A stretch of 64,000 nucleotides of DNA from Flagellimonas meridianipacifica (GTDB lineage Bacteria; Bacteroidota; Bacteroidia; Flavobacteriales; Flavobacteriaceae), in the NCBI RefSeq assembly GCF_003001695.1, contig NZ_PVYX01000001.1:1302001-1366000 (forward strand), written 5' to 3'. The translations under genes were made by a program, and so were the position numbers. Each line of letters begins with the position of its first letter. Position 1 is the first letter of the stretch. The notes beneath the pieces were generated by a model. That model was not told where the DNA came from. It saw only the letters and a program-made list of their open reading frames with translations, and ran no database searches. Positions 35,854 to 43,856 of this stretch are shown here, in pieces.

Positions 35854-35896
35854 ACAATGTAAATCTTACTTAAGCTTCGGCAAATGATGTAAATCA
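35854..35896 (-). promoter_or_regulatory. FNR-type box and promoter of the Hsp20 operon
   Basis: Box TGATGTAAATCA at 35885-35896; leftward after 23 nt a degenerate -7 element TACATTGT (35854-35861), identical to the one at the TerB-like gene. Confidence 0.65.
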
Positions 35897-35914
35897 ACCC
35901 GAACACTTTTATGG

Positions 35915-36334
35915 CTACTTGGAAGGTTTCTTACGTTTCAAAATGGAACCCGCATAGTTGTAGATATCGGACTTCAATTTGATATAATCCGTAAGATGTT
36001 TGGACACTCGTTCGCTCAGTTCTTCGTGTTTTTGGTAATAGGCCGAATCACAAGCGGTAGTGGTACATTCCAAAATACCCCCTATAGTACTTTCGTGTTT
36101 ATATATGAGCCCTTTTATTTTTTCCTTCTCCCGTATTGATTTTTTGTGCGCCACCTTGAAAAGTTCCAAACGTTCAAAAAGGTTTGGGGTTCGTGGTTCA
36201 AATACATAGGAGTGCAAAAGCCCATTTATAAAAGTCATTTCATCATCTATAAACTCAATATTGGACTTCCATTTTTGGAGATCGCAGTAAAGTTCTTCTG
36301 GTTTTTTTCCTTGATATGAAGCTTCTTTTTCCAA
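35915..36334 (-). CDS. Helical protein of unknown function, paralogue of 34882-35328
   Basis: No ATG exists before residue ~49 of the frame, which is open upstream to 36382 (TTG). The promoter box at 36389 and its -7 element at 36358-36365 predict a transcript start near 36350, so the TTG at 36334 (giving MEKEASYQGKKPEEL) is the best start; the 36382 TTG would precede transcription. The helical protein contains KWKSNIEFIDDEMTFINGL, shared with its paralogue, and ends in a basic tail KRKKPSK. Unknown family. Confidence 0.62.
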   Translation of the reverse strand: MEKEASYQGKKPEELYCDLQKWKSNIEFIDDEMTFINGLLHSYVFEPRTPNLFERLELFKVAHKKSIREKEKIKGLIYKHESTIGGILECTTTACDSAYYQKHEELSERVSKHLTDYIKLKSDIYNYAGSILKRKKPSK

Positions 36335-36357
36335 AACAGATGCAAATTGATTAATAG

Positions 36358-36400
36358 GAAATGTATTGAAAGAAGACCTCAAATAAAATGACGTAAATCA
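36358..36400 (-). promoter_or_regulatory. FNR-type box and promoter of the helical-protein gene
   Basis: Box TGACGTAAATCA (36389-36400), 23-nt spacer, -7 element TACATTTC (36358-36365; 7 of 8). Confidence 0.65.
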
Positions 36401-36431
36401 TGACATTTCCCCAATACCTGTTAAAATTCAA

Positions 36432-36836
36432 TCAAATGTTCAAGGTCTCCCTGGCAAGAGCTTTGAACTGGTTATGGGTCATGCTGTCAACCCTTTCATT
36501 GCTCTTGATTTTTTTGGCCAGGTCCGGGTTGTTCTCCTTGATATCACGAAAAAACCTATCAGCAGCCTCTGCTGGGCCAAAAAGTGCAATTTGGTCCGCA
36601 TCCTTGATCAAATTGACAATGTTTTCAAAGTATCGTCTTAGCTGATGCTTTTCACGTTCAAGGTATTTGCTGTCCTGGACAACATCCTGGGGACCCCACT
36701 TGGTCTTTGATCGGGCTCCTCCTTTGGGGTTAAAGAATTCAAGTTCGGAAGCAATTGTTGAAGAGCGCTCCAAACCGTTCTCAAACACGACAAAATCGCA
36801 CTTTTGTTTATCCATCCATATTCCAATTTTCTTCAT
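36432..36836 (-). CDS. Small protein, possibly release-factor-like (baeRF/host-attachment) fold
   Basis: 134 residues. IGIWMDKQKCDFVVFENGLE at the start, DADQIALFGPAEAADRFFRD in the middle and a C-terminal helix MTHNQFKALARETL resemble the compact alpha/beta domain of bacterial archaeo-eukaryotic release-factor-like proteins, where a GPxEA...F motif is common. This is a pattern impression only. It follows the USP gene at 36846 by 9 bp and is cotranscribed with it. Confidence 0.6.
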   Translation of the reverse strand: MKKIGIWMDKQKCDFVVFENGLERSSTIASELEFFNPKGGARSKTKWGPQDVVQDSKYLEREKHQLRRYFENIVNLIKDADQIALFGPAEAADRFFRDIKENNPDLAKKIKSNERVDSMTHNQFKALARETLNI

Positions 36837-36845
36837 CTTCTTGTG

Positions 36846-37700
36846 TTATTTGTTATCATTTAACTCTAGAATGGGAATTTTGGGGTTATACCCAATTTCT
36901 TTTACAAGCGGATTGGATAGAATGCTACCAAAAAACAGATGTCTGCGATTCATAAATGAAATCATATCACAATTCTTGCTTTCGACAAAAACGTTTATCC
37001 CCTTTGCCACATCCACTTCAGGTAAAAAATGAGATTCATAATCTGCTCCATGCAGTATATCCTCGAGGAGTTGTTTATTGGCTTCTTCCTTGGAACTCAA
37101 CTTCCCATCCTTGTTCTTATCTATATGTACTACGTGAATCAAAGCGTCATGCAACTTGGCCACTTCCAATAGGTGTTTTATTTCACTTTTCTTGAATGCG
37201 GTTTTGTAGTCCGTTGGAAAAGCGATTGCTTTTGGGTTGCAATAGAAATGGCCCTCTGGGACCGCAATTACCGGACATACCTTTATTTTTTCCATTACGG
37301 AAACCGTGTTGGTGCCAAAAATCCGATTCTTGGCTGCGGTGACACCTTTTGTACCCATTACAATAATGTCAATGTCTTTTTTGGCAATTAGGTTTCTAAT
37401 GGCTTCTACCAGACTATTAAGGGTGCAGATACTGTGAAATCTGTGTTTTGGATTTTCAGGATGAATCTCTATTTGAGCCATTAACTTTTTCATCCCGTCC
37501 TCAGAAGCCTTTTTTCCCATTTCATAAAAGCGTTCACCGGGCTCTGGCACCATCATACTATCCAGATTGTATCCTGAAACTTGGTATGCGTTCAGAAGAT
37601 AGAAATCACAATCTATGTTCGCGTAAAGACCTTGGGCATACCTGATGGCATTAAGTGCATTTTTGGAATAATCCGTAGGAAGCAGAACTCTTTTGTTCAT
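36846..37700 (-). CDS. Universal stress protein, tandem-domain (USP 1)
   Basis: 284 residues, two USP domains. The N-terminal domain has VLLPTDYSKNALNAIRYAQG and an ATP-binding loop VMGTKGVTAAKNRIFGTNTV, close to the G-2x-G-9x-G-S/T rule. The C-terminal domain (from AIAFPTDYKTAFKKSE) lacks that loop. It heads a two-gene transcript with the release-factor-like gene and is preceded by a box 48 bp upstream. Probably an ATP-binding cytosolic stress effector; precise role unknown. Confidence 0.9.
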   Translation of the reverse strand: MNKRVLLPTDYSKNALNAIRYAQGLYANIDCDFYLLNAYQVSGYNLDSMMVPEPGERFYEMGKKASEDGMKKLMAQIEIHPENPKHRFHSICTLNSLVEAIRNLIAKKDIDIIVMGTKGVTAAKNRIFGTNTVSVMEKIKVCPVIAVPEGHFYCNPKAIAFPTDYKTAFKKSEIKHLLEVAKLHDALIHVVHIDKNKDGKLSSKEEANKQLLEDILHGADYESHFLPEVDVAKGINVFVESKNCDMISFMNRRHLFFGSILSNPLVKEIGYNPKIPILELNDNK

Positions 37701-37716
37701 AGTCTTGACTTTTCAT

Positions 37717-37759
37717 TAAAACTACTTCAGGCGTCTTTTGTCCACTATGATTTTAGTCA
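37717..37759 (-). promoter_or_regulatory. FNR-type box and promoter of USP 1
   Basis: Box TGATTTTAGTCA (37748-37759), 23-nt spacer, -7 element TAGTTTTA (37717-37724; 7 of 8). Confidence 0.7.
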
Positions 37760-37798
37760 ATTTGACTTAAAAAAGTTTTCGCTACGGATTGGTCAATC

Positions 37799-38641
37799 TT
37801 AATTATGGTACGGGAGTACCATAAACGGAACTATGGTATGAAAACCGATTTTCTTTATAATAGGTTCTATGAAAATGCGCTCCATGAATGTATGCTTGTT
37901 CCGAACCATAGTTAAAAGTTCTATGTTGTGTTCGGTTTCATAACTGTTTATAGCTTCAATTAATTCTTGATCGGGCAAATTATGGTACACGTAATCTGTA
38001 CCCTTCATCTTGTTGAAAAGAGCCGTTTTGTTCTTTTCTTGCTCAGCAGTAAGTCCTTTGGGTACAGCGACATGCATGATATGAAGTTTTGAACCATGCA
38101 ATTTCATTACATCCCGGAGAAAATGAAGGTCGGTAAAGTTAAAGTCGATTTCAAAATCTGTTGGAAGCAAAATGTTTTTCGGGGGCTTGAAAATACTTTC
38201 TTGTGGAATGACCAAAACCGGCGCCTTGGATTTTTTTATCACGTGCACGGCGTTCGAACCTAAGAAGATTTCCTTTGCACCTGTAGCGCCTTGGGTTCCC
38301 ATTATAACCAAATCCACTGTTTTGTTCCCTACCATTTCAGATACTTCATCCACCAGATGATTAAAGGCCGAATGGATGATAAACGTGTGTCTGGGATTGT
38401 TGAATTTCGCTTCTATCTCTTCCCTTATTTTCTCCAAACGACTTTCTGTGTAATATTTGTAGTCATCCGGGAAGCCAATTTGACCGGGACTTCCAAGGGC
38501 ATAATCTATACGGTAAATCGCAGGGGTGTAGACATGCATTAAATGGAATACACAAGTAGTGTCTTTATAAAGTTGGAGACCATATTCAATGGCGTTCTGT
38601 GCGTTTTCCGAAAAATCCGTGGGTAAGAGAATATTTAGCAT
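37799..38641 (-). CDS. Universal stress protein, tandem-domain (USP 2)
   Basis: 280 residues. N-terminal domain ILLPTDFSENAQNAIEYGLQ and ATP loop MGTQGATGAKEIFLGSNAVH, fully matching G-2x-G-9x-G-S. The second domain (NILLPTDFEIDFNFTDLHFL) has no ATP loop and ends VPFMVLPYHN. It is a single-gene transcript with a perfect box/-7 pair upstream, and its sequence is closest to USP 4. Confidence 0.92.
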   Translation of the reverse strand: MLNILLPTDFSENAQNAIEYGLQLYKDTTCVFHLMHVYTPAIYRIDYALGSPGQIGFPDDYKYYTESRLEKIREEIEAKFNNPRHTFIIHSAFNHLVDEVSEMVGNKTVDLVIMGTQGATGAKEIFLGSNAVHVIKKSKAPVLVIPQESIFKPPKNILLPTDFEIDFNFTDLHFLRDVMKLHGSKLHIMHVAVPKGLTAEQEKNKTALFNKMKGTDYVYHNLPDQELIEAINSYETEHNIELLTMVRNKHTFMERIFIEPIIKKIGFHTIVPFMVLPYHN

Positions 38642-38666
38642 GACTTCATATTTATATTTATAATCT

Positions 38667-38709
38667 CAAAAATAAATGGGCCGGACAAGGTCTGCCATGA
38701 TATGTGTCA
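38667..38709 (-). promoter_or_regulatory. FNR-type box and promoter of USP 2
   Basis: Box TGATATGTGTCA (38698-38709), 23-nt spacer, -7 element TATTTTTG (38667-38674), a perfect TAnnTTTG. Confidence 0.75.
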
Positions 38710-38801
38710 ATCTAAAAAGGTATTTAAGAGCAAATAGTGAGATGATGCGAAAAAAGTTTGCCGAACAAAGGATATCGCGTAAAATGAATTTTTGTTCGCA
38801 C

Positions 38802-38842
38802 TGACACAGGTCATTTTCCAGAACTTGAGGTCAACCTAATTT
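38802..38842 (+). promoter_or_regulatory. FNR-type box and promoter of the 38861 gene
   Basis: Box TGACACAGGTCA (38802-38813). CTAATTTG (38836-38843 region) supplies a -7-like TTTG one base closer than at the other boxes. Start codon 48 bp after the box, the same distance as at USP 1 and USP 5. Confidence 0.6.
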
Positions 38843-38860
38843 GTTCAAAAAGCCAAAAAA

Positions 38861-39199
38861 ATGGAACAAATTGAAACAATCAGAAGCACTCTAAACCCAA
38901 AAAGGTCTACAATGGAGACTTCGAAAAAACTTGAAGACTTTAGGAAAAAGCTTGGTGAGCTACAGCTAATCCTCACCAATTATCTAAACATGAATTCTAC
39001 CATACCTCATCTTGAGGCAACCCGCGAGATTGCATGGTCCATCCAAGAGCTTGGATTCAAACATAAATCTTTGGTGCAACAATTTTCGGATACCATTGGG
39101 ACGGGCCGAAGCTTTTCTATTTTATCCCATAGACTTTCAGTTCTTGAATCAGAATCCTATTCTTTGGAAAGGGTATTGGATAGTTTGATTAAAACCTAA
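38861..39199 (+). CDS. Small helical protein of unknown function
   Basis: 112 residues, all-alpha, with regularly spaced Leu (KLEDFRKKLGELQLILTNYL; IAWSIQELGFKHKSLVQQF; RLSVLESESYSLERVLDSLI), no Cys, no signal peptide. I do not recognise the family. The only rightward gene among the USP cluster, but with its own FNR-type box, so it looks like an independent member of the regulon. Confidence 0.65.
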   Translation: MEQIETIRSTLNPKRSTMETSKKLEDFRKKLGELQLILTNYLNMNSTIPHLEATREIAWSIQELGFKHKSLVQQFSDTIGTGRSFSILSHRLSVLESESYSLERVLDSLIKT

Positions 39200-39231
39200 C
39201 TTTGAACGGTTTCTATTCAAGACCACTTTAA

Positions 39232-40083
39232 CTATCCCTCAAAATTAGGAAGTACTAACAAAGGAATTTCACTCTTAAAGCTTACTTTTTTGACTATGGG
39301 TTCCTGAGTTAACTGTTCAAAAAAGGTGTGCTTGTAATTTGTAAGAACAATGAGATCTGCTCCCTGTTCCTTTGAAAAGTCGCGAATGGCTTTGGAAACA
39401 GTGGTTTTGATAGCTTCTTTGTAGAAACTAAAGGGGATTTCACTAAAACGTTGTTTTAGGATTTGTTTGTTGGACCTTTGTATATCGTCTAGAACAAATT
39501 CTTGAGCTACATGAAAGATTTTGATTTCAGATTTCCAATGTGCCATCAGCTCTATTAGGGGTTCAAGGATACTTTTGGGAAAGAAATGTGCATACTCCGT
39601 GGGAAATACAACCGTTTCAAGTGACTTGAATTCAAATGAATTTGGCACGGCGAGCAGCATGCAATTTTTAATGTTTTTGAGTACCCTTACCGTATTGCTT
39701 CCCATAAATATTTCCTTGGCGCCACTTGCCCCTTTTGTACCCATTATTATACCATCAATGTCCAATTTCGAAATTTGCAGTTTTATGGTTTCCACCAATT
39801 CTCCTTGTATGGAATGGGTTTGAAAATGATGTTTTGTATTATGATGATTACGTTTGATATAGGACAATATCTTAGCAAGCTCTGTCTTGGAATGTTCAGC
39901 TAACGATTGTTGTGAATATCCAGTTCTTACGGAACTTTTAAAACCTGAAATATTTTGAATTTTTGGTTCGTAAGCATGCAATAAGTGGAAGGTGCATTCA
40001 AAATCCCCATAAAGTTTTATAGCGGTAAAAAACGCGTTCCATGCGTTTTCGGAAAAATCAGTGGGCATTAAAAGCTGTTTCAT
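39232..40083 (-). CDS. Universal stress protein, tandem-domain (USP 3)
   Basis: 283 residues. N-terminal domain LLMPTDFSENAWNAFFTAIK with ATP loop IMGTKGASGAKEIFMGSNTV. The second domain (TVVFPTEYAHFFPKSILEPL) is degenerate and ends IPLLVLPNFEG. It is the last gene of a three-USP operon (10- and 11-bp gaps) transcribed from the box at 41850. Confidence 0.9.
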   Translation of the reverse strand: MKQLLMPTDFSENAWNAFFTAIKLYGDFECTFHLLHAYEPKIQNISGFKSSVRTGYSQQSLAEHSKTELAKILSYIKRNHHNTKHHFQTHSIQGELVETIKLQISKLDIDGIIMGTKGASGAKEIFMGSNTVRVLKNIKNCMLLAVPNSFEFKSLETVVFPTEYAHFFPKSILEPLIELMAHWKSEIKIFHVAQEFVLDDIQRSNKQILKQRFSEIPFSFYKEAIKTTVSKAIRDFSKEQGADLIVLTNYKHTFFEQLTQEPIVKKVSFKSEIPLLVLPNFEG

Positions 40084-40093
40084 GTTTTCCAGT

Positions 40094-40945
40094 TTAAGTG
40101 TTTTCTGAAGTGTCCCTAATCACCAAAAAAGGCACGTTTGAGCTATATCCTATAGCATCAACATTTTGTTTGACAAGTAAGCGCTCAAGGAATGCATGCT
40201 TTTTATTCATCATAGCAATCAAATCTATTTGGTTGTCTTCCACGTAACTGTGGACAATATTGGGTTTGTACTGTTCAGTGATATCTTCAAACACTACTTT
40301 TCTTCCTTCAAAAAGTTTCCCCAAATGCTCTTTGTTCTGTAATTGGGCTGAAGATTTTTCATCCCCCTCAGCCGCATGTATAATATGTATTGTGGCATCC
40401 CATTTAATGGCCAACTCTTTCAAAAGGCCTATGTCTTTTGACTTGTATTTTCTGGCATAGTCCGTCGGGAACAGGATATGTTCTATGGATTTAAATTGAT
40501 AGTTTTCAGGTATGGCCAAAACCGGAGTATTCGATTTTCGTATAACATGAACTGTATTGGAACCCAAGAAGAATTCTTTGGCACCAGAAGCTCCTTGAGT
40601 TCCCATAATGATCATGTCTATGTTTTCTTTGGAACAGATTTCCTGAACATGGTCCGTTAGGGTATTGAATGCCGATACGGTTTCATATTGATGCAATGGG
40701 TTTAGGTACTTTTTAGAGATATGGTCCAAAGTCCATTCCAAGCCTTCCAGAGAGGCATCAACCCCTTTATCAGGAATAGTGCTTACCGCAGGCCCCCCAA
40801 TGAGGTAATCCAGACGGTAGAAATTTGGGGTATAAGTATTCAATATGTAGAACAGGCATTTCTCATTTTTAAAAAGTTCCAAACCATATAGTATGGCGTT
40901 AAGGGCATTTTTTGAAAAATCTGTTGGCAGGAGTATTTTTTTCAT
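40094..40945 (-). CDS. Universal stress protein, tandem-domain (USP 4)
   Basis: 283 residues. ILLPTDFSKNALNAILYGLE and ATP loop IMGTQGASGAKEFFLGSNTV in the first domain; the second (HILFPTDYARKYKSKDIGLL) lacks the loop. Middle gene of the three-USP operon; 11 bp after USP 5. Confidence 0.92.
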   Translation of the reverse strand: MKKILLPTDFSKNALNAILYGLELFKNEKCLFYILNTYTPNFYRLDYLIGGPAVSTIPDKGVDASLEGLEWTLDHISKKYLNPLHQYETVSAFNTLTDHVQEICSKENIDMIIMGTQGASGAKEFFLGSNTVHVIRKSNTPVLAIPENYQFKSIEHILFPTDYARKYKSKDIGLLKELAIKWDATIHIIHAAEGDEKSSAQLQNKEHLGKLFEGRKVVFEDITEQYKPNIVHSYVEDNQIDLIAMMNKKHAFLERLLVKQNVDAIGYSSNVPFLVIRDTSENT

Positions 40946-40956
40946 GACGTATGGGT

Positions 40957-41802
40957 TTATCTGGGCAGATTTTGCATTACCAGGAATGGAATTTTAATCT
41001 TAAGGCCCAGTTGGTCAATCGTAGAACTGTAAAGCATATCCTCAAAGAAAGAGTGTCTGGAATTTACCATTGTAAGCATATCCACGTCGTGTTCTTTTAT
41101 ATATTCCAATATGGTTTCAACTCTGTTTTTTACCGGAGCTGTTTCAAAAAATAGATAGGCTTTGGTCAGATTGCCTTTTAGAAAAAGCTGGTTGTCTACT
41201 TGGCGCGCACTCAAAACATTAAAATCTGATAGATATAGAAAGTGAATTTCTGATTTGAAGTTCCCTGCAAGCTCCGATAGCAACTTTAATTCCCTTCTTT
41301 TGAACGGGAGCATATAATCTGTAGGAAACAGAATGGCCTTGGGTTGTTTATACTCAAAATCAGATGGGACAGCGAGCACTGGACATTTTACATACTTGAA
41401 CACCTCTATGGTATAGCTTCCGAAGGTTGTCTTGTGTGTACTGTTTTCACCATGGGTGCCCATAATGATGAGGTCCAGGTTATGTTTTTCAACCAAGTCA
41501 TTTGCCGCATCCACTAGACTGTCGAAGGCGGCAACCGTAATAAACCTGTGCAACGGATTGGGAGGTGTCCCTTCAATAGAGGAGACCAAATTGGCAAGTT
41601 TTTTTTCAACCTTTGCGCGAATATCGCGTTCCAGGGTTTTTCGCTCTTCAACCGTTGTGGTTTGGTAGGGTCCATATACTTCTTCTGCAAAGGCATGCAA
41701 AAGATAAAACTCGGCTCGGGTGCACTTATACAGCTCTTGTGCATATTGTAAGGCCTGCAGTGCATTCTTGGAAAAATCAATTGGAATCAGGATTGTTTTC
41801 AA
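40957..41802 (-). CDS. Universal stress protein, tandem-domain (USP 5)
   Basis: 281 residues. ILIPIDFSKNALQALQYAQE; its ATP loop MGTHGENSTHKTTFGSYTIE keeps the glycines but differs in the intervening residues. The second domain (AILFPTDYMLPFKRRELKLL) is degenerate. First gene of the three-USP operon, with a box 48 bp upstream. Confidence 0.9.
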   Translation of the reverse strand: MKTILIPIDFSKNALQALQYAQELYKCTRAEFYLLHAFAEEVYGPYQTTTVEERKTLERDIRAKVEKKLANLVSSIEGTPPNPLHRFITVAAFDSLVDAANDLVEKHNLDLIIMGTHGENSTHKTTFGSYTIEVFKYVKCPVLAVPSDFEYKQPKAILFPTDYMLPFKRRELKLLSELAGNFKSEIHFLYLSDFNVLSARQVDNQLFLKGNLTKAYLFFETAPVKNRVETILEYIKEHDVDMLTMVNSRHSFFEDMLYSSTIDQLGLKIKIPFLVMQNLPR

Positions 41803-41818
41803 GGTCTAATTTTAACCT

Positions 41819-41861
41819 TAAAAATATGGGCCGGCCTTAAGACATAAAATGATATTCATCA
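41819..41861 (-). promoter_or_regulatory. FNR-type box and promoter of the USP 5-4-3 operon
   Basis: Box TGATATTCATCA (41850-41861; centre not symmetric, arms match), 23-nt spacer, -7 element TATTTTTA (41819-41826; 7 of 8). Confidence 0.7.
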
Positions 41862-41862
41862 T

Positions 41863-42714
41863 TCATGGAACTCTGGATACTTGTTTCTGTTCATGCACCA
41901 CGTAGAAGGGAACCGTGGTATGAAAACTGATTCTTTCCACAATGGAGTCAAAGAGAATTTGCTGTAAAAAATTTAAATTTTTGGCTACCATAATGATCAT
42001 ATCAACATCCCTGCTCTCTACAAAACACTGGATGGCCGCCTTTACTTTTCTATTGGTAATCGTATGAAAACTGTATCGCTCCAAAAATGATTCAATCAAG
42101 AAATCCTTCAGGTATTCTTTATTTTTCAGTTGTTCAGAATTCAACTCAGTATCTCTTTTTAATACGTTCATGACCCGTATTTTACCAAAATTCAATTTCA
42201 ACATTTCCGAAATGGAATTCAAAATACCATGAGTATAAAAAATGTTGAAATCTGTAGGAAATGCTATCTCCGTGGGCGTTTGAAATGCCACATCCTTTGG
42301 AATCACCAAGGTGTTGCACTGTACTTTGGTAATCACATCACCAGCATTACTGCCCACTACTTTTTCGCGTAAGCCGGAAACACCTTTTGTGCCCATAACA
42401 ATAAGATCAATTTGCTTTTCTTCAAATTGCTTCTTGATGGTCTCTATAAAAAACCCTTGTTCAACTACAAAGTTGAATCTGTGATTGGCACCATTGCTCC
42501 ATTTTTTGGTCCGTGTGTTTAATTGTGACATATGGAGTTTGGATGCCTCGTATTTTTTGGAGGATGCTTCTTTTTTTTGAGGATTCAAGAGCGGCTCTAC
42601 GTGAAGTAGGTAGAAGTTGCAATCGTGGTCTTTAAAGATGATTTGTGCGTATCGCAATGCATTTTCAGCATTTTCAGAAAAGTCTATTGGGACCAAAATA
42701 TTCTTCATCACCAA
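41863..42714 (-). CDS. Universal stress protein, tandem-domain (USP 6)
   Basis: 283 residues. ILVPIDFSENAENALRYAQI and ATP loop VMGTKGVSGLREKVVGSNAG; the second domain (EIAFPTDFNIFYTHGILNSI) lacks the loop. A single-gene transcript immediately downstream of the two-component genes, with its own box 45 bp upstream. Confidence 0.9.
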   Translation of the reverse strand: MVMKNILVPIDFSENAENALRYAQIIFKDHDCNFYLLHVEPLLNPQKKEASSKKYEASKLHMSQLNTRTKKWSNGANHRFNFVVEQGFFIETIKKQFEEKQIDLIVMGTKGVSGLREKVVGSNAGDVITKVQCNTLVIPKDVAFQTPTEIAFPTDFNIFYTHGILNSISEMLKLNFGKIRVMNVLKRDTELNSEQLKNKEYLKDFLIESFLERYSFHTITNRKVKAAIQCFVESRDVDMIIMVAKNLNFLQQILFDSIVERISFHTTVPFYVVHEQKQVSRVP

Positions 42715-42727
42715 GGGAATAACATCA

Positions 42728-42770
42728 CTAATTTAAAGTGAGTCAGAATATTATGTAATGACAAATATCA
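42728..42770 (-). promoter_or_regulatory. FNR-type box and promoter of USP 6
   Basis: Box TGACAAATATCA (42759-42770), 23-nt spacer, -7 element TAAATTAG (42728-42735; 7 of 8). Confidence 0.65.
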
Positions 42771-42799
42771 GATAATGGGAACTTTAGAGGTTAAGAAAA

Positions 42800-43849
42800 T
42801 TATTGAATATGCATCAGGGTTTCCCTATCCAATATTCTAATGTCCCTATTTTCTACCTCAATCAATCCTTCATGTTTGAAATCTGATAGGGTACGAATCA
42901 GGCTTTCCGTGGCCACCCCTGCCACATGGGCCAGGTCGCTACGGGTAATTTGCAAAGATTTTGTGGGACCTTTTCCCATAGCTTTTTCGAACTGTAATAA
43001 AGTTTGGGCGGTTTTCTTTCTTACAGAACTGTATGCCATTTGCAATAATTGCTTTTTTATCTCGGTAATGTTGCCAGCAAGCACCTCCATCAGCTCTAGA
43101 GAGACATTTTTATTATCCTCTAGAATGGTTCTGAGTTCTGATTTTGCTATACCGGCCATTTCAACATTTTCGATGGCCACTGCGTATTCTTGATGGGGTA
43201 GATTTTCCAACAGGGAAGTAAATCCCAAAAACTCATCAGCTCCATAGAGAGCGGTAATTAGTTCTTTGCCCTGTTCATCCAGCCTGTAGCATTTTACTAC
43301 GCCCTTAAGTATTAAATAGATGGTGTTTGAATGCTCACCTTCACTGTAAATTGTTTCCTCTTTTTTAAATGAAACCATTCGACCATAATCATCAAAAAAG
43401 TTTTTCAACTGATGCAATGAGCGTATTTGGTTCTTTGTTCCTTGCTTTTGGTGTTTTAGTGATATTGAAGAATCAATAAGCTTTGCTTTTTGCAGTCGAG
43501 AGTGGATCGCGTTTAAAAGCTCTTCTTCTTCAAATGGTTTTGTTAAGTAGTCATCGGCTCCAAGATTCATACCCTTGCGTACGTCTTGCCGCTCCGTTTT
43601 TGCTGAAATAAAGATAAAGGGAATGTGCCTGGTCTCAGGATGCGAGGATAATTCTTCCAAAACACCATAACCATCAAGTTCGGGCATCATAATGTCGCAC
43701 AGGATTATATCGGGCAATTCCTTTTTTGCAATATCCACAGCTATTTTCCCATGGGCTGCATCAAAAACTAAAAATCCGGATAAATCAAGAAGTTCAGCTA
43801 TGTTCTCACGTAGTGATGCGTCGTCTTCTACAAGTAAAATCTTTTTCAT
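42800..43849 (-). CDS. Response regulator fused to cyclic-nucleotide-binding and Crp/Fnr-type HTH domains
   Basis: 349 residues. Receiver domain 1-120 with acidic pocket (VEDD), phosphoacceptor Asp-52 (LCDIMMPELDG), and conserved Lys-104 in YLTKPF. A cNMP-binding-type barrel follows at ~150-265 (YSEGEHSNTIYLILKGVVKC; GADEFLGFTSLLENLPHQEY), then a Crp-type winged HTH at ~290-345 with recognition helix VATESLIRTLSDF, keeping the E-xx-x-R pair that reads TGA half-sites. There are no FNR-type Fe-S cysteines. It follows the histidine kinase by 7 bp. Likely phosphorylated activator of the fifteen TGAY-N4-RTCA promoters. Confidence 0.92.
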   Translation of the reverse strand: MKKILLVEDDASLRENIAELLDLSGFLVFDAAHGKIAVDIAKKELPDIILCDIMMPELDGYGVLEELSSHPETRHIPFIFISAKTERQDVRKGMNLGADDYLTKPFEEEELLNAIHSRLQKAKLIDSSISLKHQKQGTKNQIRSLHQLKNFFDDYGRMVSFKKEETIYSEGEHSNTIYLILKGVVKCYRLDEQGKELITALYGADEFLGFTSLLENLPHQEYAVAIENVEMAGIAKSELRTILEDNKNVSLELMEVLAGNITEIKKQLLQMAYSSVRKKTAQTLLQFEKAMGKGPTKSLQITRSDLAHVAGVATESLIRTLSDFKHEGLIEVENRDIRILDRETLMHIQ

Positions 43850-43856
43850 GGGTCGC

